Source: Thuidium tamariscinum
Lineage: Eukaryota > Streptophyta > Bryopsida > Hypnales > Thuidiaceae
Length of the DNA: 64,000 nucleotides
Direction: 5' to 3'
Assembly (NCBI GenBank): GCA_947034885.2
Contig: OX344752.2
Coordinates: forward strand, 4,526,001-4,590,000
Part shown: positions 22,253-33,203 of the stretch, one piece after another
How positions within the stretch are numbered: the first letter of the stretch is position 1
Layout: every line of letters begins with the position of its first letter
Notes under the pieces: generated by a model
Databases searched by the model: none
What the model was told of the DNA's origin: nothing
The model's input: the letters and a program-made list of their open reading frames with translations, nothing else
Made by a program: the position numbers and the translations under genes

Positions 22253-23179
22253 CAGCATCCCCACCGCATGGGTCAGAATTTGACTCAATATCAGGCCCTT
22301 TGTAGGGCAGATGATAATGACCCATCCTGGCCAAAGTTGGAGAGCCCCACTGCTGAACAGTGCAAGCAACCTTCTAAAAGATGTTTTTATTTTTTTTAAT
22401 CAATTTTTCAGTTCGTTCTGCCTTGAATTAAAACCCAAAAACATTGAGCTTTTTTTTCCTTCAAGGTCTCATTCTTTTTCCTTGAAGAGATCTCAAAATA
22501 TTTCGAATTTGCAATGGGGCAAGGCTCCTTATATCCCCATGGGGTGGAGGGAGGTGCTCCAACCCATGTGGGATATGAACTTCAACTAGTTTGAATTAGG
22601 AATTCAAATTTTGAATTTCAAAAATCAAAAAAACTTTGAATTTTCAAAATTCAAAATTTGAATTCCTATTTCCAACTAGTTGGAATTCATATATCCCACA
22701 TGGATTGGAGCACCTCCCTCCGCCCCATGGGGATATAAGTCACTTCTTCCTACATACACTTCGTAGTAAATGTAGGGAGGCCTGAGTTTCCATAAGAAGT
22801 GGAACTCCCTACATCCTCTTGGGGTGGAGGGAGGGGGCCCAATCCATGTGGGATAAAAGAGACTATGAACTCATCTTTTTTTTGAGATAAAAATTGTCTC
22901 ATTTTTGTACATGAAATTGCTTTTAAGCATTTCATTTTTGAATAAAAAATTGAAATTGGAAGGTCAGTAGGGTTTGTACCTCAATTTTGGGGACAAAAGT
23001 GTAGTCAAATTCCCTTCCGGCCCCTGGGTAAAACTCAATATTTTTCCATCTGCCCAGTAAATTTGGCCACGCGCGGCCATATTTTGAGTCTTATTTTGCG
23101 TAAGGTGGGGTACAAATAGTTGGCTGACCCGGCCAAATACCTAGTTTGAGCCAAATTTTGAGCTGCAGTGGGGATGGTC
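22253..23179. mobile_element. PIF/Harbinger-like nonautonomous element with TAA duplication
   Basis: Inverted termini share CATCCCCACYGCA (left CAGCATCCCCACCGCA; right end reverse complement GACCATCCCCACTGCA). It is flanked by TAA on both sides (22250-22252, 23180-23182), and comparison with the neighbouring uninterrupted element shows exactly this site. Three-base TAA/TTA duplications are typical of PIF/Harbinger elements. The termini are not a canonical match, so the superfamily is tentative. It contains the hairpin at 22525-22740. No transposase frame. Confidence 0.55.
22525..22740. repeat. long hairpin (about 105-bp arms)
   Basis: The left arm holds TATCCCCATGGGGTGGAGG, GGTGCTCCAACCCATGTGGG and AACTAGTTTGAATTAGG. 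The right arm is its inverted copy with few mismatches (CCTATTTCCAACTAGTTGG, CCCACATGGATTGGAGCACC, CCTCCCTCCGCCCCATGG). The loop is tiny and A/T-only, so nearly all of it would fold. A partial third copy of the arm lies at 22790-22856. Confidence 0.8.
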
Positions 23180-23234
23180 TAAGCATCTAAATTCATCTCC
23201 AGAATTGATGATTTCAAAAAAATCATCAAAAAAT

Positions 23235-23626
23235 ACTACACTGGAAGTACCCAAAACCATCCAAATAAGGAATTCAGCATAGTTGGAGGGAGATTTTCCT
23301 AAAAGTGATATTTTTCTAATATTAGTCAATGAAAATCATGAATATTCAAGAAAAGAAATAGAATTTTCAGGCATTGTATGTAATTTCTATGTTTTTCTGA
23401 AGTGATGGCTCCCTAGACCATTGAAAGTATATAATAGGTGCATCCAAAACTAAACCATGCGAAAATTAGCACTCAGCCAACCAGATTTTCTTATATGTCC
23501 TTCAATTGTGTCAGTAAATTACAATCACACATGTAGCAAATACATTAACTGCACTCTAGGGATATATATGAGTGACTGTATAGTCCACTACTAGGTACAC
23601 GGATGGGAATGGGTGTTTCTCCCTTA
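23235..23626 (+). mobile_element. dispersed miniature element R, copy 1
   Basis: This is a ~390-bp block, near-identical in layout to 30871-31260 (CCAAATAAGGAATTCAGCAT, GCTCCCTA, GGAATGGGTGTTT). Its two ends are loosely inverted (GGAAGTACCCAAAACCATCC against GGAGAAACACCCATTCCCAT). It interrupts the f-subtype element, as shown by the uninterrupted neighbour at 25025-25613. Confidence 0.6.
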
Positions 23627-23960
23627 TTTGAAATAAAAATTTGGAATTGAGATACAAAGCAAAGTTGTAGAATTTGAGTTTTAGATTCTATTTGTATGGT
23701 TAGATTCACCAATGCTATTAAAAATATTTTTCTATAAATTTTGAAAGGAAAATTCAAAATTCCTTGTAAATTCAATTAAAAACAAATACTGTCATTTTGT
23801 GAGTAAATTTTGTTAGAAAGATTTGAAATGAGGTTTTCTTGATATGGTCATTTTTGGAAATTTTTGTGTTCTTTGATTCTATGACTTCATTTTTGCTATT
23901 CCAAGTTTGAACTAGAGTCAATGCAAATCAATGACTTGACAGACTTCCACATTTGTAATT

Positions 23961-24859
23961 TTAACCTTGAAAGACCCAAGGCCATTTTTTTGTCAAAAAG
24001 CATTCAAATCTTCCATTTTTGTTTTGTCTGCCTAAAAGAAGAAAATGCAAGTATTTATTTGGATTCTAACTATAGGATCTTATACTTTATTTCATGAAGT
24101 TTGACCGTATAGATTGGAAGATACTTGTGTTCAAAGTTGGAAAAGAGAGTTCTTTTAACATTATTCTATAATTTCAAATGACTTTAACTATCATCTATTG
24201 AAAATATTGCATTATGGACTTTGAATTAAAAAAAATTGTAATGAAGAATTGAGTTGAAAGTCTAGGAAAAAAATCTAAAAGAAATGCTTGATTTTCATTC
24301 TTTAATAAATTATTAAGTAGAGGTAGACTGAATATTACAAGAAAAAATAAACTATTAATAGCTCTAAGATGAGATCAAAACACAATAATTCCAATAGTGA
24401 CATTGTTCTAGCAATCAATTTTAACTTTGTCAAGCAATTTTTGGCAAAAAATTGTGAAGATTGCATTCTAAAATGAATCCTATAAATTATTTTTTCAAGA
24501 AGATGTTCAAATTGGCCAAAAAACAAGATTGTTCGTAACTTTCACATATCTAATCAAAATGTAAAGAATCAAAGCTTCACGTGTAGACAAAAATATAATC
24601 TATGAGATCAAAAAAATTAATTTAAAATTAAATTTTTGTGGATTCATTTTTTTGCCCACCAAGTTGAAATTCCAGCTTTTTATAGGATGACTTTTGCTCT
24701 TGGGCACCAAATGAAATAAAAAAATTCACTCCTACATAGCTAATCACTTTTTCTATCTTATGAGAAAATTTCAAAAAGTTTCACTAAAAATTGAAGTCAT
24801 TGGAACCTATCTAAACTCCGAATTGTCCCTTGAGGGGACAATGGGCTAATAGGGGTTAA
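23961..24859 (+). mobile_element. TTAA-family element (e subtype) nested in another TTAA element
   Basis: It starts TTAACCTTGAAAGACCC and ends ATAGGGGTTAA. The flanks rejoin into a match to 25430-25460 of the neighbouring element with equal length, so the insertion site was a TTAA. The interior matches 32326-33203 and, reversed, 37589-38522. Confidence 0.75.
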
Positions 24860-25024
24860 GAAAATATATACTCTAGTAACACCAAATCCAACCCTTGGAT
24901 AGGGCTTCAACTTCATCTAGTAACTTTAAAAATTAGGTTGACTTTCATCCAAGCTATAACAAGAAAAAAATTTGGATTTCAAAATATACATTGTCTAGAA
25001 ATTGGGCATTGGAGCATTCCAATA

Positions 25025-25613
25025 TTAACCCCTTAGAATCCAAACTCATCTCTAGAATTGACAATATTGGAAAAATCATCATAAAGTACTATTCGGAAGA
25101 ATATTTTGGAATTGAGATGCAAATAAAAGTTGTAAGCTTTAAATTTTAGATTCCTACACTATAGTTAGATTCACCAATGCTATCACCAATATTTTCCTAT
25201 AAATTTTTTAAAGGAAAAATTCAAAATTCCTTCAAAATTCAATTATAAACAAAATATTGTGATTTTTTTAGATTAAATTTAGTTGGAATGAATTTGAAAT
25301 GAGGTTTTCTTGATATGGTAATCTTTTAGGATCTTGTATTTTTTGACTCTATGACCTTATTTTTGTAATTCTAGGTTTGAACCAAAATCAATGCAATTTT
25401 GACTTAGTCAATTACTTGACAAACTTCCATATTTGTAATTTTAGAAGAATGTTAATTCTAGTAACACCAAATCCAACCCATGGATAGGACAACAACTTCA
25501 TAAAGTATCTCTAAAATATAAGATGACTTTCATCTAAGGTGTAATGAGAAAAAAATCTCATTTTCAATTTGTACATCATTTAGAAATTGAATGCTATAGT
25601 GTTTTAGGGTTAA
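25025..25613 (+). mobile_element. TTAA-family element (f subtype), uninterrupted reference copy
   Basis: It starts TTAACCCCTTAGAATCC and ends GTGTTTTAGGGTTAA, 589 bp. No coding capacity. It shares its left TTAA with the end of the preceding copy, so the two sit head-to-tail. Confidence 0.75.
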
Positions 25614-26164
25614 AGAAGGTTGTCTTTCCCAAATTCAAATATTACATTGGATGAATGAGAAATTAGTAGGACTAAACAATACTTGCATACCTTCTATTCA
25701 TCATTGAGAATATAGATGTTAGAATGCTTAAAAATTGATGGGAGGACTACATGAGCTCTTGAATGCCAATGCCAATGTGTTCCATCCAATGGATGACAAA
25801 GAATCCTTCCAGTAAGTTTAAGTAGGACAAAAGTACAACTATTTATGCTCAAAATTTTGTTGTGAAAAGGAGAGGTCTTCTATAAAAAAAAAGGATTTTT
25901 AGAAGTCCATCCATACTTATTAATTGGCATTCTACACTACATAATTATCTAATTCATTCCCTCTTTCTATATCTGTTCTTTCTTCATTCACATAAGAAAT
26001 GTAACTAAGCCTACTAGCACTTTCATTTCACTTCTACCTTTTTGTATCCAAAGGGTTACATTGCGAACAAAACTATACATTTTAAATATATGATGAAAGT
26101 GAAAAAAAATCCCCTATTTTGTATTGTGTTTAGGGTATGTTCTAAACTTATGAAAGCTAATTTG
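25614..26164. other. AT-rich intergenic, no gene seen
   Basis: No supported frame or terminal repeat. Confidence 0.5.
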
Positions 26165-26320
26165 GGGTCTTTGATTGCAAATGTGAATTCACAATTTGCA
26201 AAAGAAAATTATTTGGAAAAAATAAAATATTCTTGCATTTTTTCCCAAGGTAAATCCACCATGTTGAGCCCACCTTCGAAAGCAAGATTTAATGTCTTGT
26301 TGGTTCACACTGTACTAATT
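26165..26320. mobile_element. relic of miniature element family M
   Basis: It shares GGTCTTTGATTGCAAATG, GAATTCACAATTTGCAAAA, GTAAATCCACC and GAGCCCACCTTCGAAAGCA with the element at 21617-21897. Only one arm is recognisable. Confidence 0.5.
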
Positions 26321-27290
26321 GTAGCTATATTACAAAAACAAATTTAGAAAACATCAAATTTAGCACATTACAATCTTTAATAGTTTTACTAAATTGAATA
26401 TTTTGTTTTTTAAGTAGATAGTGTGAAACTATGAGTTTCCAGTTACTCTTCAAATTACTTGCATTGGTTATACACATGGCATCTTGTGATAGGACATCAA
26501 ATTTATGATAAGAATCCCCTACACCTATGGAAAATTGTAGTGAAAGTTTTTACATCAGATGCCACATGTTGTACTAGAAGAAGTTGTACATCACAATTTC
26601 AATTGACAAAAGAGGTTTCACATCAAAGCTTTAGATTTCATAGTAAGGACAAGGAAGAAGAACATCAAAACAAAAATTCAAAAATGTGAAGTAAGAGTAT
26701 TAAAAGCCAAAGCATCCACCTCAAACTATAAATTTGAAAATCATTAAACTCTAAGACTTTAAATCATATAGCTACATTTTGAACTACATCCACATTAGCT
26801 ACAACCACCTATACAATGCTAGTAGACACTACAAAAGAAACTATGTCCTATTTGACAGTAATAGTGATAGGATTCTGTCAACTCTACTATAGATTAGGAA
26901 TACTTATTTTGGATACCTTTTTTACTGAATTTTGTCAATTCAACTGTCAATTCAAACAAAGATACACATCAGTAAGTCTTCCTCTCACTCCTTTGCCACC
27001 GTAGATTTTTTTCCACGTCACTTATTCCAAAAAGCTATTTTTCAAGGATTTAATAAAATAGTTGAAATAATGGCTAGAAAAAAAAATTAGATGAAATTCT
27101 TCAAATGAATGATAAATTTTTAGATGAAATGCTTTTGGATGATTAAATTTTTTAAATTTCTTTTAACTAACTTTCAAGAATGTTGACCAAAACAAATTAA
27201 GATCATGAAGTTAATCTATTCACTAAATTGTTTTACTCCATAAATCATTTGTATTTTGTAAAATGAATGAAGAAGTAATGCTATTTATAT
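26321..27290. other. AT-rich intergenic, no gene seen
   Basis: Several 60-100 codon frames lack family features and are A/T-biased. Confidence 0.45.
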
Positions 27291-27294
27291 ACAC

Positions 27295-27760
27295 ATATGG
27301 AGGTAGGAGGTTGAACAACCCATATAGGATATATGAATTCTCAAAGTTGTAAGAATTCATAGTTAAATTAAAAACTTGAAATTTTATATTAAAACTAAAA
27401 TTTCAAACCTCATTTAAGCATAGTAGAATGTGTTTTTTCAAAAAAACTCAAATTAATATTACTTATAAAATCAACTCAAATTTTGCATCTAAAAATTCTC
27501 TTGACATTTCAAGTTTCCAATCAAAAGTTATTGGACAAATTTCAAAAAGGAAGTTTCAAGAAATATAACAAGAACAATTTCAAACACCTCTTTGAAATTT
27601 CATAACTTTTGATTGGAAACTTGAAATGTCAAAAAAAAATTTGAATGCAAAACTTGGATTGATTTTATAAGTAATATTAGTTCAAGTTTTTTTGAAAAAA
27701 CACATTCTTCTATACCTAAATGAGGTCTGAAGTCCTATTTTCAACACAATTCCTATTTCT
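27295..27760. mobile_element. foldback element with ~165-bp inverted arms
   Basis: The left arm (about 27395-27560) carries CAAACCTCATTTAAGCATAG, GTGTTTTTTCAAAAAAACTC, ATTACTTATAAAATCAACTC and GACATTTCAAGTTTCCAATC. The right arm (about 27580-27745) is its inverted copy. The mismatch rate is low. The left flank at 27295-27345 (GGAGGTAGGAGG, CCCATATAGGATATATGAAT) resembles the arm ends of the hairpin at 22525-22740, which suggests a shared family. No coding capacity. Confidence 0.75.
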
Positions 27761-27839
27761 AACTTAATGTGTTAAACTCCATACATCAAAATCAAAAGGT
27801 GAAAAGCTTTACCAATTCTATGCTGATCAACCTGATAGA

Positions 27840-28659
27840 TAAACTGAACTCCAAAACATTAAGGATTTTTCAAATTTGATGACGCTTATAGATGTAGAAA
27901 AATAGTACAGGACGTGCATTGGTGATCGTGAATTTGGCATAGTAGTAGGTCAGTCAAGCGGGACGATATTTCTACCCAAAAAGAAATTAGTTCTTTCTTC
28001 ATTGTGAAGGTGGAGTAACCCAGGTTGTCGATAAGCCTGTACTGAACAGCAAATAAGGATGAACAGGGACCCTGGCAAGAAAGAACAGGTAAATATGCTC
28101 TCAGTGATTCAAATAGAATTAGACAATGGGATAAACGACACATCACTAAAATGAATGAACATCTATGAGGTCGACATAAGGAACAAATGTTTGATCTGCT
28201 TGTGATCAAATTGAAGAACGTCATGCAGGTAAGTCACGTAGATCAAAAGAGTGTCACATTGCAACAGGTGCTTACAGCAAAGTTGCGAAATCCAAATCGA
28301 TCTGTAATCGATTTCTCCGACGACTGAAGACAATATGTGTCTTTCGAAAATGCACCCTGATCACGAGTCAAAGCAACATCCTGAAATACTCCAAAAAAGG
28401 GGGGAATAACTCCTTCATAAATTAATTCTCAGTCAAAAACTCCATAGTCACAAGATCATGCCCTGAAAAATTCCATCTCAAACTGCTTGAGAAACTATGC
28501 ACAAAAACTTACAGCCATCCATCTCGTTGTCCACGAAAGCCCACTTTGGATTATCCGATAGGCAATCTGAACATAATCGATAACATTGATAAGAGGGGAA
28601 CACTCACATCTATCTGTCATGGATATTAAAATGCTAAAACGGACTTCACCGTAATGCAA
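27840..28659 (-). other. 3' flank / probable untranslated region of the SNW/SKIP gene
   Basis: Moderate-GC sequence lies directly downstream of the minus-strand stop. A 112-codon frame at 27886-28224 (- strand) has no recognisable family and I do not call it a gene. A plus-strand donor-like CAG/GTAAGT at about 28226-28235 is unexplained. Confidence 0.35.
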
Positions 28660-30489
28660 TCATCGACGACCAGCACCTTCACGTTCAAAATCCACTCGGT
28701 TTCGAGAACCGCCAGCATAGCTATCCTTGTTCCCCGACCCTGCGCTACTTCGCATGGTGCCCCCTTCTCCCACCCTGTCCAGAGCTTTCTTTCCTTTCTT
28801 GACCTCCGTAAGAAACATGTTAAGCCCAAATGGATCTTCACCGACATCATCTTTCTCAAATTCCACAGGCCGATCACGGGGTCCACCTCTCTCAGTTGCT
28901 CCAGCAAAGCCTTTTCCAGCTCTAAATCTATCAGTATTAATAACCTTGTCTAACTGCTCATCAGCACCACCTCCATACACCTCCGCATCATTATCTTTCC
29001 GAGGACGATACAGACCACTAAGTCCGGATTGCGAGGTGAACAAACCCTTATCATACACATTGTAGGAGTCGTCGGCTGCAAACCCAGACTCCATGCCTTT
29101 CTCCTGGTTGAATAGACGCTGGTCGTACGTGAGTTCTCCACCGCCGGCACCAGTATTGGCCATTCCCAAAGCCATCTTCTCACTAATATCCCTGTCCCTA
29201 TCCCTTGTAAGCTTGCTCTTCTTTCCAGCAGGCCCTTCCTTGGCGTCCAGCCTTCGCTCTCGTTCTCTTTCCCTACGACGATCCGCACGAAGCGATTCAC
29301 GTTCCAGACGCTCCTGCCTCTCTTCTTTCGTTTCCTTAACTCTTTCGTCCTTACTTACCGCAGCATCGTCTGCCCTCCTCTCAAACGGCACTGCGCCTCC
29401 TCTATCAGCAACAGCAGTGGCATTCGCACCAGTCGCCGCACCAGTGGTCGCAGCTACCCCGGCCCTCTCCATCCTCGCTCTCTGCGCCAACATGCGAAGC
29501 TCATTCTCCTTCTTCTCCTTTTCCTTCATCATGACCTCTCGCTGAATTTTGGACCGCGCCTCCACAGCCTCTCGCGCCTTCTGCTCAGAAACATACAACG
29601 CCTCGGAAAGCTTGGCGAAATTATCATTGATTTGGACCTCCTGAAGGCCTCTTCCATCGGCAGCCAACCGTTTGTCAAGCGGAATCGTGTAACCCTTAGG
29701 GTTTTTCCAATTCGATATGCAGGGCGGAATTTTCCAGTCTTGTTGATCCTTGACGGTCACTGCTCGCGGCGGTGAGTGCATAACCGGCACAGGAGGCGAA
29801 CCCGAAGCTTTTGGAACCCTCTTATGTTTGAACTTTGGAGGCTCCAGGGGATCCTTGGGCATCTCCACCATCCGAATCACTCGCTGATTAGCCCCAGAAT
29901 TATAAGCCGCAGATTGCTGGGAAGGCGTGTACTTAATAAAAGAAGGAGCTGAGGACTGAGAAGGCACGCTCTTCGGCTGCGCAGCACTCAACTTCCCTTC
30001 AATAATTTTCTCCAGAGCGGCTTTCGTCCTCTCCGTCGTCGCCTCCGCCTCCTCCGCAGAGGGCTTCTCGGTGTCGACCTCAGTAGGTACCTTCGGAACG
30101 AGGTCGCTATGCTGGGAGAACACATTCTTCCTTGCGTTTTCCGCCTGCTTCACGACGGCATCAAAAGCAATCTTCCCCTGCGCATCAACACTAACGGGAA
30201 TAATCCGACTGTCTGCTTTCTCAGTCTCCTTTCCCATGTCCAAAGGATATTGCGCCACGTGAATCTCCGGAAAAGCTCCACCATCTCCAAAATGTTCCGG
30301 CCTCCGCGGCATGAAACCCCCTCTGCGGCCATACGGCGGCGGGGTAAACCGCGACGCCACCACCGGCTTCGCGACCTCCAAGTGCGTCTTGAACCACGGA
30401 TCCGAATCCGCATCGTAAGTGGGTGCCGGAACACTCTTTGGCGCCGGTAAACGGTTCAATAACATCCCAGACCCCATGACGACGACCAA
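28660..30489 (-). CDS. SKIP: SNW/SKIP domain protein (spliceosome and transcription co-regulator)
   Basis: This is a nuclear splicing factor of the SNW1/SKIP/Prp45 family, a component of activated spliceosomes that in plants also links to transcription, clock and stress responses. It is a single uninterrupted coding exon of 609 residues, typical for plant members. Landmarks are the SDPWFKT block near 29-35, PPYGRRGGFMPRRPEHFGDGGAFPEIHVAQYP (52-82), the long SNW core (about 183-345) with FIKYTPSQQSAAYNSGANQR, PKDPLEPPKFKHKRVP, SPPRAVTVKDQQDWKIPPCISNWKNPKGYTIPLDKRLA and the naming S259-N260-W261, then a Lys/Glu/Arg-rich helical region and a Gly-rich tail ending GAGRR. Start could be Met1 or Met5 (MVVVMGSGM). 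Neither changes the domain content. An insert of Ala/Thr/Gly residues (344-360) is lineage-specific low complexity. The 5' flank is CT-rich on the coding strand. Confidence 0.95.
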   Translation of the reverse strand: MVVVMGSGMLLNRLPAPKSVPAPTYDADSDPWFKTHLEVAKPVVASRFTPPPYGRRGGFMPRRPEHFGDGGAFPEIHVAQYPLDMGKETEKADSRIIPVSVDAQGKIAFDAVVKQAENARKNVFSQHSDLVPKVPTEVDTEKPSAEEAEATTERTKAALEKIIEGKLSAAQPKSVPSQSSAPSFIKYTPSQQSAAYNSGANQRVIRMVEMPKDPLEPPKFKHKRVPKASGSPPVPVMHSPPRAVTVKDQQDWKIPPCISNWKNPKGYTIPLDKRLAADGRGLQEVQINDNFAKLSEALYVSEQKAREAVEARSKIQREVMMKEKEKKENELRMLAQRARMERAGVAATTGAATGANATAVADRGGAVPFERRADDAAVSKDERVKETKEERQERLERESLRADRRRERERERRLDAKEGPAGKKSKLTRDRDRDISEKMALGMANTGAGGGELTYDQRLFNQEKGMESGFAADDSYNVYDKGLFTSQSGLSGLYRPRKDNDAEVYGGGADEQLDKVINTDRFRAGKGFAGATERGGPRDRPVEFEKDDVGEDPFGLNMFLTEVKKGKKALDRVGEGGTMRSSAGSGNKDSYAGGSRNRVDFEREGAGRR

Positions 30490-30750
30490 CCCTAATCAAC
30501 CAAAATGGCGAGCGCACACCTCCTCGCTCAAAACTTGGCTACCTGCGAAAAGAAAACTCTATTCCGCGGCAACTACAACAGGAAACCTCAGAGGGAAAAC
30601 GCCGATCCCATAGAACGCCGGAGCTCCCTTCCTCCGTCGTGAGCTCCAAACCCCAACTGGAGGATAGCAAGAGCGAGAGAGAAAGAAAAACTGGCTTAGG
30701 GCATTCGAGGAGACAGAGAGAGAGAGAGGTCGCTTGCAAACAAAGTTTGT
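30490..30750 (-). promoter_or_regulatory. 5' leader / core promoter of the SNW/SKIP gene
   Basis: The sequence is GC-rich. A GA run at about 30714-30730 reads as CT-rich on the transcribed strand, a pyrimidine patch common near plant transcription starts. No TATA box is evident. Composition falls to AT-rich by about 30840. Confidence 0.45.
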
Positions 30751-30870
30751 CTTCGTATGACTCGTGTCATGGACTGATTGGTTGGACCCTTGCAATAAGT
30801 GACGTGGCCACGCGAAGAAATCGATTATTTGTCAGTAAAATGAACTAGCAAACTTTTCAACGTAACTAAG

Positions 30871-31260
30871 TTACAGTGGAAACACCCAGAACCGTCCAAA
30901 TAAGGAATTCAGCATAGTTGGAGGCAGAGTTTTGTAATAATGATATTTTGTAGTATTAGCGAGTGAAAATCATGAATATTCAAAAAAAAAATTAGATTTT
31001 TTGGACACAGTATGTAATTTCTACAAATTTTCAAAGTGTTGGCTCCCTAAACCTGTGGAACCGTCCTGTAGGTGCCCCCAAAATTGAACCCTACGAAAAT
31101 CAGCTCTGAGCCAACCAGATTTTCTTATGTGTCATTCAATTGTGTCAGCAAATTACAATCACACATGTGGCAAACACATTAACTACACTCTAGGGACATG
31201 TTTGGGTGAATCTATGGTCCACTGGAAGGAACAGGTGCGGGAATGGGTGTTTTGCCCTTA
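30871..31260 (+). mobile_element. dispersed miniature element R, copy 2
   Basis: It matches 23235-23626 along its length (CCGTCCAAATAAGGAATTCA, TTGGCTCCCTAAACC, GAATGGGTGTTTTGCCC). The ends are loosely inverted (GGAAACACCCAGAACCGTCC against GGGCAAAACACCCATTCCCG). The two copies, in different settings, support a mobile unit of about 390 bp. Confidence 0.65.
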
Positions 31261-32325
31261 TGACTAGAATGCCTTGTGCCATTGGCACAATATAATAAAA
31301 TTAAAATACAAGCAATTTTGTAATTTTTAATCTATAATTTTTTTGAATTTCACTAATTTTTTGTCGGGACCTAAAAACACTATGAAACAAAGCTCATGCA
31401 TCCCTTATCATAGAGAGCTTTCTAATGTATAAGGAACACAACTAGGGAAGGCATGGTCTTAGAGATTTCAATATAACAAACAAACAATCTAAATTAACCC
31501 CTCAAAGAACAAAGAACCTACTTTGGGCTCTTTGAGAACTTCGGCAGGCTATATTGATTTCATAATTTGGAATTTTAGCATGAATTTTGTAGGATGGATG
31601 CTACTCATCATAATCTATGTATAAAACTTTGTTTCATATCATTCCAACAAATGTTGCAATAGTTAGAACACTTTTTTCAATTCCAATGTCAAATTAGGCA
31701 CTAAAAAATGTTTTCTAAAAATGCAAAACTAACTCTCTTAAAACTCTATAGATTGATACCTACCCCAAAAACTAAACCATTCAACTCCAAATAATGAAGC
31801 AAAAGTTATGAAGGTTTTTAATTTGTGGGAAATGAAGGTAGAAAAAGTATATAAAGTCATCTTTTGCTTTCAATTTTCAAAATTTTCAAATAAAAATGAA
31901 TGTGAAAGATACTTATTTACTAAAAAGACACTTATTTCTTAATTAAAAATCTCCTAAAAAGGTCATTACTTAAAATGTTATCTCTAGGACTATACTTAAA
32001 ACACCCCTTTCTCTTGTAGTGAATACTCCTTTGTCACAAGGTATTTTTTAGTATAGTAAATTGTATAAGATTTTGAAGGATAAGTATATATAGAAAGATT
32101 TGATAGAGCATATTAAACAATTCTTTACTTCCTTCTCTTGTAATGCAAACATTGTTCAATTTGTTTGTGAGGCTAGACAAAGTTGAATAATATATATTAG
32201 ATACTCAATTTCAAATATAGAAAAAAAAAACAATCAAATATTTATTTCAAGATGGTTGGAATATTAAATTTTGTTGGAAAAGTGTAAACACTAATCTTAT
32301 TCAAGTTTATAATTAACAATATGTT
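31261..32325. other. AT-rich intergenic, one orphan TTAA-type end
   Basis: TTAACCCCTCAAAGAACAAAG at about 31494 looks like a TTAA-family left end, but no matching right end was found before 32326. Otherwise no gene. Confidence 0.4.
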
Positions 32326-33203
32326 TTAACCCCAAAAGTCCTAAGGCCATTTTCTATCAAAAAATACTCAAAACTGTGATTTTTGTTGTATTCATCCAAA
32401 AAAACAATTTCTTTTTAGAATCTAACCATAAAATCTTATACTTGACTTGTCTAAAATCATGTGATAAAAACTTTATGAAGTTTGACCATTCAAATAGGAA
32501 GATATTAACATTCAAAGTTGGAAAAAAAATGTGCACAATGGCTTGCAATTTCAAATGACTTTGACCACCATTTGTAGAATTTTTTATACTATATAATTTT
32601 AATAATAAAAAATTATGTTGAAGGATTAAATTTAAAGTCTAGGGAAAAAATTTCAAAGAAGATAGACTTAAAGAATTTGTTAAAAAGAAGTAGGTCCAAG
32701 ATTAAAAGAAAAATTACTTTATTAATAGCTCTTGAATTACAATAATTCCAACAATGAGATTATTATAACAAGAATACTTAACCTTTATAAACAATATTTT
32801 TTGAAAAATTGTGAAAATTGCATTAAAATATAAATTCCATGAGTTATTTTTTGTTGAAGATGTTTAGATTGCCCAAAAAACAAGGTTGTCTATAACTTTC
32901 TCATCACTAACCTAAAATTTTTATATGTAGACAAAAATATAATGTTTAGGAAAAAAAGAATTTAATTTGATTTTGACCTTTTGTGATTTTTTTGTATCAT
33001 CCATTGTCCACCATTTTCAACTTATTGTGTCATAACTTCTCTTGTATGTTGAATGACATAAACATTATACTTCTTAGAAGCTTATATGTTTTTTCTAGCT
33101 TCAATTAAGGTTTCAAAAAATTATAATAAATATTGAGATCCTATGAGCCTACCTCAAATTGCATTTTTGACCCCTATACATTCAATAGGACTATAGAGGT
33201 TAC
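32326..33203 (+). mobile_element. TTAA-family element (e subtype)
   Basis: It starts TTAACCCCAAAAGTCCTAAGG and ends near GGACTATAGAGGTTA with a degenerate right target. The interior matches 23961-24859 (TTTGACCATTCAAATAGG, TTCAAAGTTGG, GACTTTGACCACCATTTG, TTATTAATAGCTCT). No coding capacity. Confidence 0.65.

Larger units (their letters stand above)
22242..25028 (+). mobile_element. TTAA-family element (f subtype) split by three nested insertions
   Basis: The intact relative directly following (25025-25613) serves as the empty-site reference. This copy starts TTAACCCC at 22242, is interrupted after the TAA at 22250-22252, resumes at 23180 (TAAGCATCTAAATTC), is interrupted again at about 23235-23626 and at 23961-24859, and ends at the TTAA shared with the next copy (25025-25028). 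Matching blocks after each interruption include TTTGGAATTGAGATACAAAG and CTAGTAACACCAAATCCAAC. Confidence 0.7.

Noticed and set aside
27886..28224. 112-codon minus-strand frame downstream of SNW/SKIP
   Set aside because: No recognisable domain. Best explained as 3' flanking or untranslated sequence.
29093..29545. 150-codon plus-strand Ser/Ala/Leu-rich frame
   Set aside because: Antisense shadow of the SNW/SKIP coding exon.
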